Positions 1-5,776 of a stretch of 12,177 nucleotides of DNA are shown here, piece by piece (position 1 is the first letter of the stretch; each line of letters starts with the position of its first letter). This DNA comes from DASYUM01 sp036001225 (GTDB lineage: Bacteria; Methylomirabilota; Methylomirabilia; Rokubacteriales; DASRDR01). The stretch spans positions 1 to 12,177 of the forward strand of contig DASYUM010000102.1 of the NCBI GenBank assembly GCA_036001225.1, read 5' to 3'. Below the pieces are notes generated by a model, which worked only from the letters and a program-made list of their open reading frames with translations, made no database searches and had not been told where the DNA came from. The translations under genes were made by a program, and so were the position numbers.

Positions 1-1
1 G

Positions 2-1438
2 CAACCGCTCTTGCCTAACGAGGCCTGCAACCTCGGGTCGGTCAACGTCTCCAAGTTCGCCCTCGCCCAGCCCAACGGCGAGTGGGCGATCCACTGGGCG
101 GAGCTGGAGCGGGTGGTGCGGCTGTCGGTCCGGTTCCTGGACGATGTCATCGAGGTCAATCCCTATCCGTTGCCGGTGATCGACGAGACGGTAAAGGCCA
201 ACCGGCGGATCGGGCTCGGTGTCATGGGCTGGGCGGACCTCCTCTTCCGGATGGGGATCCCCTACGACAGCCAGGCCGCCCTCGACCTCGGCGAGCGCCT
301 CATGGCCTTTATCGAGGAGAAGGCCCACGACCAGTCGGCCAAGCTGGCCGAGGAACGCGGGCCCTTCCCCAACTGGTACCGCTCGATCTACAAGCACCAG
401 CGCCCCCTGCGCAACTCCACCGTGACGACGATCGCGCCGACCGGCACCATCTCGATGATCGCCGGCTGCTCGTCGGGTATCGAGCCGGCCTTCGCCATCG
501 CCTTCACCCACAAGGTGGGCGACCGGGTGCTGCCGTTCATCAACCACGTCTTCGAGCAGGTGGCCCGGGAGCGGGGCTTCTATTCGGAGCCGCTGATGGA
601 GGAGATCGCCCGCCAGGGCCTGGTCCACGGGCTGGCCGGGGTCCCCGACGAGGTCCAGCGCGTGTTCGTGACCGCCCACGAAGTTCCCTTCGAGTGGCAC
701 GTCCGGCACCAGGCGGCCTTCCAGCGCTCGACCGACAACGGCGTGTCGAAGACCATCAACCTGCCGAACTCGGCGACGGTCGAAGACGTGGCGCGCGCCT
801 ACTTGGCGGCCTGGCAGCTCGGCTGCCTGGGGATCACGGTGTTCCGCGACGGATGCAAGGAGGGGGTGCTCCACGTCGGGACCAAGCTCGGCGAGCCGGC
901 CAGCGCCGGGACCCCGGCATCCGGGGCGTCCCCCGCGGTCGTCAAACCTCGGCCGCGGAGCCTGGCCGGCCGGACCTATCGCGTCGAGACGCCGCTCGGG
1001 ACGGCGTACGTGGTGGTCAACGAGAACGGCGACGCGGACCCGTTCGAGGTCTTCGTCTCGGTGGGCAAAGCGGGGTCGGACACCATGGCGGTAGCCGAGG
1101 CCATGGGCCGGTTGATCTCTCTGATCCTGCGCATGCCGTCCCCCTTCACCCCCAAGCGCCGGCTGGAGGAGATCATCGGGCAGCTCTCGGGGATCGGCGG
1201 CGGCCGGCCGCTCGGCTTCGGACCGCAGCGAGTGCTGTCGCTGCCCGATGGCATCGCCCGCGTCCTGGCCGAGCACGTGGGCCAGCCGGGCGGGGAGGCC
1301 GCGCCCGCGGCGGCGGTCCCGGCGGTGAAGGCGACCAAGGCGATCGCCGGCGACATCTGTCCGGAGTGTGGCCAGGCAACCTTCGTCTACGAGGAGGGCT
1401 GCAAGAAGTGCTATGGCTGCGGCTTCAACGAATGCTAG
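2..1438 (+). CDS. nrdJ: Vitamin B12-dependent (class II) ribonucleotide reductase, 3' part
   Basis: Reduces ribonucleotides to deoxyribonucleotides with adenosylcobalamin as radical source; cytosolic, oxygen-independent dNTP supply. The 5' part is outside the window: reading starts at base 2 and gives 478 residues to the TAG stop. The first residues (QPLLPNEACNLGSVN) directly follow the family's N-P-C-G-E active-site motif, so the thiyl-radical cysteine lies just before the window. C9 matches the family's redox-active cysteine 11 residues after it. PTGTIS followed by GCSSGIEP (from residue 146) is the conserved substrate phosphate-binding stretch. After an Ala/Pro-rich linker (about 295-320) comes a TSCPD domain (about 325-380) and, at the extreme C-terminus (453-478), a cysteine cluster C-x2-C-x11-C-x2-C-x2-C-x4-C, typical of NrdJ tails that re-reduce the active site. 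The gene ends normally and no defect is visible. Identification is secure; any upstream start or cone domain cannot be seen. Confidence 0.95.
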   Translation, partial: QPLLPNEACNLGSVNVSKFALAQPNGEWAIHWAELERVVRLSVRFLDDVIEVNPYPLPVIDETVKANRRIGLGVMGWADLLFRMGIPYDSQAALDLGERLMAFIEEKAHDQSAKLAEERGPFPNWYRSIYKHQRPLRNSTVTTIAPTGTISMIAGCSSGIEPAFAIAFTHKVGDRVLPFINHVFEQVARERGFYSEPLMEEIARQGLVHGLAGVPDEVQRVFVTAHEVPFEWHVRHQAAFQRSTDNGVSKTINLPNSATVEDVARAYLAAWQLGCLGITVFRDGCKEGVLHVGTKLGEPASAGTPASGASPAVVKPRPRSLAGRTYRVETPLGTAYVVVNENGDADPFEVFVSVGKAGSDTMAVAEAMGRLISLILRMPSPFTPKRRLEEIIGQLSGIGGGRPLGFGPQRVLSLPDGIARVLAEHVGQPGGEAAPAAAVPAVKATKAIAGDICPECGQATFVYEEGCKKCYGCGFNEC

Positions 1439-1443
1439 TCAAT

Positions 1444-1469
1444 CGGAGGGGTGTCGGAACACCCCTCCG
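1444..1469 (+). terminator. Hairpin after nrdJ, probable transcription end
   Basis: A perfect 11-bp stem (CGGAGGGGTGT with ACACCCCTCCG) closes a 4-nt CGGA loop, 6 nt after the nrdJ stop. There is no downstream T tract, so it is not a textbook intrinsic terminator. It may act as a U-less terminator, a pause site or a 3'-end stabiliser. The stem is seen in the sequence; the function is inferred from position. Confidence 0.55.
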
Positions 1470-1493
1470 AGGCCTCCCCAGGAGAAAAGAGAG

Positions 1494-1512
1494 GCGCGGG
1501 CAAAGCCCGCGC
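1494..1512 (+). other. Second GC-rich hairpin downstream of nrdJ
   Basis: Perfect 8-bp stem GCGCGGGC / GCCCGCGC around an AAA loop, 25 nt after the first hairpin. Tandem hairpins after a gene end suggest a composite terminator, but no T run follows. The rest of 1439-1615 shows no credible gene; open frames there are high-GC noise. Confidence 0.4.
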
Positions 1513-1615
1513 TCGGAGCGGACCACCTGACGGTCGGCGGTACTGCAGATGGTCGGCGCCCCTCGTCTTCGGGCGGCGCCCATCCGCGGCCTGCGACCGC
1601 CCTCGGCCCGGCGGA

Positions 1616-1644
1616 TTGACGGAGGGTCTGACCTCCGCTAACAT
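1616..1644 (+). promoter_or_regulatory. Predicted sigma70-type promoter for the 106-aa gene
   Basis: TTGACG (1616-1621, 5 of 6 to the -35 consensus), a 17-nt spacer, then TAACAT (1639-1644, 4 of 6 to the -10 consensus). The -10 box ends 10 nt before the ATG at 1655, putting the start of transcription about 4 nt upstream of the start codon. The spacer region carries a short inverted repeat GGAGG-N6-CCTCC (1621-1636) that could be an operator or could be chance. Confidence 0.5.
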
Positions 1645-1654
1645 CCGCCGCCGG

Positions 1655-1975
1655 ATGAACCCGCGGATCCCGGCGAGCTACTCCGAGCTGGGCCGGTGGC
1701 TCCACAACTTCGCCACCTCCCATGGCAAGCGTGAGCATCTCGCCGTCGAAGTCGTCGTCGAGACCGACGAGGCGCGGGAGGGGCGGGCGTACGGGCTGCG
1801 GCTGATCCTGGAGGGTCGGATCTTTCCGCCACCGGGAGCGCCGCCGATCGAGCTTTCCTACCCAGAGGTCGCGGAGGGGCGGTCCCGCTTCGCGTGGTGT
1901 GAGGCGCTGGCCGAGCGCATCCGTGCCGAGGTCCGACGACTGGCCGGGGATCGGCGGGAGGTCCGCTCGGTCTGA
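1655..1975 (+). CDS. Hypothetical protein, 106 aa
   Basis: I do not recognise this family. The protein is soluble-looking, with no signal peptide or membrane segment. Residues 1-20 contain an aromatic-rich helix (SYSELGRWLHNFA), residues 28-56 look like two beta strands (HLAVEVVVETD and YGLRLILEGRIF), a proline-rich turn follows (58-64), and residues 79-98 form a charged amphipathic helix (WCEALAERIRAEVRRLAG). The ATG at 1655 is chosen because the predicted promoter ends at 1644 and the protein-like composition starts there; the frame is open further upstream to 1451, but that part runs through the nrdJ hairpins and looks non-coding. No Shine-Dalgarno precedes this ATG, consistent with a leaderless or nearly leaderless mRNA. 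It converges on the next gene with 18 nt between stops. Confidence 0.65.
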   Translation: MNPRIPASYSELGRWLHNFATSHGKREHLAVEVVVETDEAREGRAYGLRLILEGRIFPPPGAPPIELSYPEVAEGRSRFAWCEALAERIRAEVRRLAGDRREVRSV

Positions 1976-1988
1976 GGACGGGGCGCCG

Positions 1989-2004
1989 GGACCCTACGGG
2001 GTCC
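1989..2004 (+). terminator. C(UACG)G tetraloop hairpin at the convergent gene junction
   Basis: GGACCC (1989-1994) pairs with GGGTCC (1999-2004) around the loop TACG. As plus-strand RNA this is C(UACG)G, a member of the exceptionally stable UNCG tetraloop class. It lies 13 nt after the stop of the upstream plus-strand gene and overlaps the last codons of the minus-strand gene. No T tract follows on either side, so a terminator role is plausible but unproven. Confidence 0.35.
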
Positions 2005-2272
2005 AGCGCTCGCCGTCGCGGTGCAGGATCATGAAGCCGAGGACCGACATGAGGGCGAGCGCGGCCTCCGGCGTCTCGCCGCGCCGGTCGGACCTCCGGC
2101 GATCCGGCGTCACGCCGAGCCCGTCGCGGCGCCGCTCGCCGGCTCGCCGATCCAGGATGACGACGGTCCGGGGCGTGGCGGCTTCCTGGCGGGGCTTGAG
2201 GAACTCGTAGAGGGTGGCCTGGTCACGCCCGAGGATGATGAGCGTGTCGGCTCCCTCGCCGATCGGGTTCAT
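1994..2272 (-). CDS. Hypothetical protein with paired DRR/ERRR arginine motifs, 92 aa
   Basis: Function unknown. The core has a strand-like segment TLIILGRDQATLYEFLKPR (10-28), then TVVILDRRAGERRRDG (36-51) and DRRRSDRRGE (57-66): two arginine-rich repeats of D-R-R-x-G/S-x-R-R type. The C-terminal part (AALALMSVLGFMILHRDGE) may be a hydrophobic strand or helix. I recall DRR-x-x-ERRR small proteins as recurrent uncharacterised proteins in GC-rich environmental bacteria; that is memory, not a search. The Met at 2272 is preferred over in-frame starts at 2302 and 2368 because a -10-like box (TAGAAT) lies 10 nt upstream and the residues before it are not protein-like. No Shine-Dalgarno is evident. 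If the start at 2302 were used the protein would be 102 aa. Confidence 0.65.
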   Translation of the reverse strand: MNPIGEGADTLIILGRDQATLYEFLKPRQEAATPRTVVILDRRAGERRRDGLGVTPDRRRSDRRGETPEAALALMSVLGFMILHRDGERWTP

Positions 2273-2282
2273 TGGTGCGGCT

Positions 2283-2312
2283 ATTCTATGCGGCGCCCCC
2301 ATCGCCCACCAA
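2283..2312 (-). promoter_or_regulatory. Predicted promoter for the minus-strand 92-aa gene
   Basis: Read on the minus strand: TTGGTG (2312-2307, only 3 of 6 to the -35 consensus), an 18-nt spacer, then TAGAAT (2288-2283, 5 of 6 to the -10 consensus). The surrounding bases (2281-2320) are a local AT-rich island in a GC-rich window. The -10 ends 10 nt before the ATG, as for the convergent neighbour. The remaining space to 2398 has no convincing promoter for the plus-strand permease. Confidence 0.35.
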
Positions 2313-2390
2313 ATTTTCCGTTCACCGGCATGCTCCCCGGGGGGGCTCAGGTCACGTTGTAGGGTCATCGTGGTAACCCAGTGTCAACAC

Positions 2391-2396
2391 AGGGGA
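2391..2396 (+). promoter_or_regulatory. Possible ribosome binding site of the permease gene
   Basis: AGGGGA sits 2 nt before the ATG at 2399. Spacing is short, but it favours this ATG over the in-frame GTG at 2381, which has no purine-rich stretch before it. Confidence 0.35.
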
Positions 2397-2398
2397 TC

Positions 2399-4015
2399 AT
2401 GAGCGTTCTCCCCGGCGGAGACCACCCCACGGATCGGCCTGCCGGCGGCGGTGCCGCCCGGCCAGCGGGGACGTCCGACCGCTGGTACAGCGGGGGGGAC
2501 GTCAACGCCACGTTCGGGCTGGTCGTGGACAACATGACCAACCTGGTCGTCCTGGCCGGTCTCCTGATCGGGGTCTTCCAGTTTCCCGCCGACCTCGTCC
2601 TCTACCGGATCGTGCCCGGCACCGCCATCGGCGTGCTGGTCGGCGACCTCGTCTACACCTGGCTCGCGCTCCGCCTCGCTCGGGAAACCGGGCGCGCCGA
2701 CGTCACCGCCATGCCCTTCGGCATCGACACGCCGTCCATGTTCGGCATCACCTTCGGGGTCGTCGGCCCCGTGATGGTCCTGACCAAGGACCCCGTCCTG
2801 GCCTGGAAGGTCGGCATGGGGACCACGGTGGCCATGGGAGTCGCGAAGCTGATCCTGTCCTTCGCCGGCGAGTGGGTCCGCCGGACGGTGCCCCGGGCCG
2901 GGCTGCTGGGCTCCATCGCGGGGGTGGCGATTCTCCTCATCGCCTTCCTGCCCGCCCTCAAGGTCTTCGCTGATCCGCTGGTCGGCCTGGTCTCGCTCGG
3001 CCTCATCCTGGTCACGTTCGTGGGCGGGATCCCGCTTCCCGGCCGGGTCCCGGGCGCGCTGGCGGCGGTGGTAGCCGGCGGACTGGTCGCCGCCGCCGAG
3101 CGCGGACTCGGCATGGGCGGCCTGGCCCCGGCGCTCGCGCCGTCGAGTGAGTGGCGCCTGGCCATCCCGTGGCCCACTGTCGCCTGGCTCGATGCGCTGC
3201 CGGAGACCTGGAGCGCCCTCCCGGTGGCGCTCCCGTTCGCCCTGGCCACGATCATCGGGGGCATCGACAACACCGAGAGTGCGATCGCGGCCGGCGACCA
3301 CTACCGAACCCGCGACATCCTGCTCACCGAGGCGATCGCCACCATCCTCGCCGGCGCCTGCGGCGGCGTCATCCAGAACACACCCTACATCGGTCACCCC
3401 GCCTACAAGGCCATGGGAGCGCGGGCCGCCTACACGCTGGCGACCGGGCTCGTCATCGGCCTCGGCGCGATGACCGGGGTGATCTCGCTCCTGGTGGGCG
3501 TCGTCCCCGAGGCAGCGGTGGCCCCCATCCTCATCTTCATCGGGCTGGAGATCACCGCACAGGCGTTCCTGGCGACGCCGCCCCGCCACGCGGCTGCGGT
3601 CGCCTTCGCCTTCGTGCCGGTGATCGCGGCCCTGCTGCTCATCGAACTGGGCAGCGTCCTCGGCAATCTCGGCCGCACCGCCCGCGACCTCAGTGGCGAG
3701 GTCGCCCGCACGGTGGAGACGATCCGGGTCCTCGGCAACGGCTTCATCCTGTCCGCTCTGCTCTGGGGGTCGGGCCTGGCCTTGATCGTGGACCGGCGGC
3801 TGCTGGCCGCGGCCAGTGTCTTCGCGATCGCCAGCCTGGCCACGCTGTGTGGGGTGATCCACTCGCCGCTCGAAACCGGCGGGCTCTTCTGGCCGGGGAC
3901 CATCGCGTCTCGCTGGCCGGGCCTCCTGGCCGGGGGCTACGGGCTCCTGGCGGCGCTCCTGCTCGCGCTGGTGCCGGTGGCGGCGACCATGGCCGAGCCC
4001 GCGCGTGACGCGTGA
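2399..4015 (+). CDS. NCS2-like (nucleobase/xanthine-uracil type) permease, 538 aa
   Basis: A polytopic inner-membrane protein, probably a secondary transporter; substrate unknown. Hydrophobic segments fill residues 45-530, consistent with the 14-segment (7+7) fold of NCS2 carriers. Recognisable features: the N-terminal RWYSGGDVNATFG lead-in, DVTAMPFGIDTPSMFG (101-116), and the pair GGIDNTESAIAAGDHY (287-302) and NTPYIGHPAYKAMGARA (327-343), which sit where NCS2 proteins have their substrate-binding TM8 and TM10. The classic QH of TM1 is absent (VDNMTN at 43-48), so it is a divergent member. A hydrophilic amphipathic insertion at about 419-445 (LGNLGRTARDLSGEVARTVE) separates late membrane segments. 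The ATG at 2399 is chosen over an in-frame GTG at 2381 because AGGGGA lies just upstream. No neighbour hints at substrate. The transporter call is firm; the NCS2 assignment is moderate. Confidence 0.8.
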   Translation: MSVLPGGDHPTDRPAGGGAARPAGTSDRWYSGGDVNATFGLVVDNMTNLVVLAGLLIGVFQFPADLVLYRIVPGTAIGVLVGDLVYTWLALRLARETGRADVTAMPFGIDTPSMFGITFGVVGPVMVLTKDPVLAWKVGMGTTVAMGVAKLILSFAGEWVRRTVPRAGLLGSIAGVAILLIAFLPALKVFADPLVGLVSLGLILVTFVGGIPLPGRVPGALAAVVAGGLVAAAERGLGMGGLAPALAPSSEWRLAIPWPTVAWLDALPETWSALPVALPFALATIIGGIDNTESAIAAGDHYRTRDILLTEAIATILAGACGGVIQNTPYIGHPAYKAMGARAAYTLATGLVIGLGAMTGVISLLVGVVPEAAVAPILIFIGLEITAQAFLATPPRHAAAVAFAFVPVIAALLLIELGSVLGNLGRTARDLSGEVARTVETIRVLGNGFILSALLWGSGLALIVDRRLLAAASVFAIASLATLCGVIHSPLETGGLFWPGTIASRWPGLLAGGYGLLAALLLALVPVAATMAEPARDA

Positions 4016-4049
4016 CGGTCGAGGGACGGCGTGACGGGGGCGGGCGCGC

Positions 4050-4079
4050 TTGACCGCTCCGCGCGTCCGGTGGTACATA
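4050..4079 (+). promoter_or_regulatory. Predicted promoter of the cytochrome c gene
   Basis: TTGACC (4050-4055, 5 of 6), an 18-nt spacer and TACATA (4074-4079, 3 of 6) preceded by TG one base upstream (4071-4072), an extended -10 arrangement. This would give a leader of about 60 nt before the ATG at 4146, carrying a strong Shine-Dalgarno. The stretch 4016-4145 holds no other gene. Confidence 0.45.
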
Positions 4080-4134
4080 GAAGACGGCTTTGTGAATCCA
4101 CTCACGACCATCACGTCGTCATCTGGAGATCCAC

Positions 4135-4140
4135 AGGAGG
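4135..4140 (+). promoter_or_regulatory. Strong Shine-Dalgarno of the cytochrome c gene
   Basis: AGGAGG, 5 nt before ATG 4146. It fixes the start: the open frame reaches back to 4050, but those upstream codons precede both this site and the signal peptide. It is the best ribosome binding site in the window, suggesting good expression. Confidence 0.85.
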
Positions 4141-4145
4141 TTCCG

Positions 4146-4592
4146 ATGAGCCGTCTTCGCAGCGTCGCCGGCCTCGCCGCTCTGGGAGCGATGCTGGCGG
4201 CCCTCGCCACCGTGGCCTGGGGCCAGGCCAAACCCGCGGCGCCGGCCGCCAAGTGGGAGCTGACCAAGGAGCAGAAGGCCCGGGTCGCCAAGCTCAAGAA
4301 CCCGGTGCCGCCCGACCAGAAGACGGCGTCCGTGGAGCGCGGCAAGCAGCTCGCCATGACGAACTGCGTCCCCTGTCACGGTCAGAGCGGCAAGGGCGAC
4401 GGTCCGGGCGCGGCCGCCCTCCCCAAGAAGCCGGCCGACTGGACATCGAAGGTCGTGCAGTCGGAGAGCGATGCGGCGCTGTTCGTGCGGATCACCGATG
4501 GGAACGCGCCGATGCCGCCGTGGGGCAGCCTGCCCGAAAAGGACCGGTGGGACCTCGTGAACTACGTGAAGAGCCTCGGCAAGAAAGCCTGA
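4146..4592 (+). CDS. Secreted mono-heme c-type cytochrome, 148 aa
   Basis: A periplasmic or membrane-surface electron carrier. Residues 1-27 form a Sec signal peptide: basic start (MSRLR), hydrophobic AGLAALGAMLAALATVAW, likely cleavage after GQA. One heme-binding motif C-V-P-C-H lies at 74-78, followed by the typical GQSGKGDGPG loop; the distal axial ligand is probably M123 in APMPPW. The C-terminal helix DRWDLVNYVKSLGKK (133-147) closes the fold. This matches class I cytochromes of the cbb3-type/c5-like group. A lysine-rich spacer (37-60) between signal peptide and heme domain could be a docking surface. The gene stands alone between its own promoter and an intrinsic terminator, so its redox partner is not revealed by context. 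The fold call is firm; the pathway is unknown. Confidence 0.93.
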   Translation: MSRLRSVAGLAALGAMLAALATVAWGQAKPAAPAAKWELTKEQKARVAKLKNPVPPDQKTASVERGKQLAMTNCVPCHGQSGKGDGPGAAALPKKPADWTSKVVQSESDAALFVRITDGNAPMPPWGSLPEKDRWDLVNYVKSLGKKA

Positions 4593-4616
4593 GCGGCGGA
4601 GCCGCCGTCGCCCGAA

Positions 4617-4657
4617 GCCGCCCCTCTCGGCCCCGCCGGGAGGGGCGGCGCGCTTTT
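4617..4657 (+). terminator. Intrinsic terminator after the cytochrome c gene
   Basis: Ten-bp perfect stem GCCGCCCCTC (4617-4626) with GAGGGGCGGC (4640-4649), a GC-rich 13-nt loop, then GCGC and TTTT (4654-4657). A smaller hairpin GCGGC-GGA-GCCGC (4593-4605) starts right after the stop codon. The T run is short and offset by four bases, so termination may be partial; the downstream threonine synthase gene starts 18 nt later and no separate promoter is obvious. Confidence 0.7.
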
Positions 4658-4674
4658 CAGGGAAGGACGCGGGC

Positions 4675-5760
4675 GTGAGCGCCGAGGTGCGCTGTGCGGC
4701 CTGCGGACGTTCGGCCGCGGCCGACGCGGCGGGCTGGCGTTGCCCGTGCGGCGGCCCGTGGGCCCTGACGCCGGTGTCCGCGGCGATGGCCTGGGACGCG
4801 CTGGCCGGCCGCCCGGCATCACTCTGGCGGTACCGGGAGCAGCTCCCGGCGGGCGAACCCGTCGTCACGCTCGGCGAAGGCATGACGCCCCTGGTAGCCG
4901 CCCGCGCCGGCGGGCTCTGGTTCAAGGTGGAGGGCGCCAATCCTACCGGCTCCTTCAAGGACCGCGGGGCGGCCGTGCTCCTGACCGCCCTGGCGTCGGC
5001 GGGCGCGCGGGAGGTGGTCGAAGATTCCTCCGGAAACGCCGGCGCGGCGATCGCGGCGTACAGCGCGCGGGCGGGGGTACGAGCCACCATCTATGTCCCC
5101 GAGGCGACCTCGCCGGCGAAGGTCGCCCAGATCACCGCCTACGGCGCCCGGGTCGTCCGGGTTCCCGGAACGCGCGAGGCGGTGGCCGAAGCCGCCCAGG
5201 CAGCGCCCGGGATCTATGCCAGCCACTGCTGGAACCCGCTCTTCTTTCACGGCACCAAGACGCTGGCCTTCGAGCTGTGGGAGCAGCTCGACGGCCGCGC
5301 CCCCGATTGGCTGGTCGCGCCGGTCGGCCACGGGACGCTGCTACTGGGTCTCGCGCTCGGCTTCCGGGAGCTCGTGCGCGCGAGCGTCCTGCCGCGGCTC
5401 CCGCGCCTCTGTGCGGTACAGAGCGCGGGCTGCGCGCCGCTGGCCGGGCCGGCGCTGGGCCGGCCGGTCGGGGACGGCGCCACGCTCGCCGAGGGGATCC
5501 GCATCCGGACGCCGGTCCGGGCCGCCGAGATCGTGGCCGCGGTGCGCGAGTCGGGCGGGCGGTGGGAGATCGTGGACGACGGCGAGATCCGCGCGGCCCA
5601 GGCGCGCCTCGGCGCCGAGGGGTTCTACGTCGAGCCGACCGCCGCGGTGGCCCCGGCCGCTGCCTGGCGCCTCCTGGCCGGTGGTGGATTCGCCGACGGC
5701 GCGACCATCGTCGTGCCCCTCACCGGCCACGGCTTGAAGGCGAGCCAGGCAGGGGCTTGA
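4675..5760 (+). CDS. thrC: Threonine synthase, PLP-dependent, 361 aa
   Basis: Converts O-phospho-L-homoserine to L-threonine plus phosphate; cytosolic, last step of threonine biosynthesis. Residues 7-25 form a small cysteine cluster (C7-x2-C10 ... C23-x-C25), the zinc-ribbon-like N-terminus common in the archaeal/short-type enzymes. Fold-type II PLP motifs follow: TLGEGMTPL (65-73), NPTGSFKDRG with Schiff-base K95, DSSGNAG (117-123), the phosphate loop GHGTLLLG (218-225), EPTAAV (320-325) and the C-terminal LTGHGLK (349-355). Length fits the short family. The start is GTG at 4675, with AAGGA (4663-4667) 7 nt upstream. It is the first gene of a run with the kinase-like gene (16-nt gap) and the Ppx/GppA gene; a functional link with them is not obvious. 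Close relatives such as other phosphohomoserine lyase-like PLP enzymes cannot be fully excluded. Confidence 0.88.
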   Translation: MSAEVRCAACGRSAAADAAGWRCPCGGPWALTPVSAAMAWDALAGRPASLWRYREQLPAGEPVVTLGEGMTPLVAARAGGLWFKVEGANPTGSFKDRGAAVLLTALASAGAREVVEDSSGNAGAAIAAYSARAGVRATIYVPEATSPAKVAQITAYGARVVRVPGTREAVAEAAQAAPGIYASHCWNPLFFHGTKTLAFELWEQLDGRAPDWLVAPVGHGTLLLGLALGFRELVRASVLPRLPRLCAVQSAGCAPLAGPALGRPVGDGATLAEGIRIRTPVRAAEIVAAVRESGGRWEIVDDGEIRAAQARLGAEGFYVEPTAAVAPAAAWRLLAGGGFADGATIVVPLTGHGLKASQAGA

Positions 5761-5776
5761 ACACCTCGAGCCGGCC

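Noticed and set aside
82..1530. 482-codon open frame overlapping nrdJ in another frame
   Set aside because: Gly/Arg/Pro-rich shadow of a strongly recognised gene; no family motifs.
2357..2380. Promoter for the permease (TTGTAG / TGGTAACCC) and a minus-strand TTGACA at 2383-2388
   Set aside because: Spacing is wrong (11 nt) or the partner -10 box is poor; kept out of the feature list.
2384..4357. 657-codon minus-strand open frame opposite the permease and cytochrome start
   Set aside because: Composition (G, R, D, H, Q rich, no hydrophobic core) is typical of antisense shadow in high-GC DNA; the plus strand has clear membrane segments and motifs.
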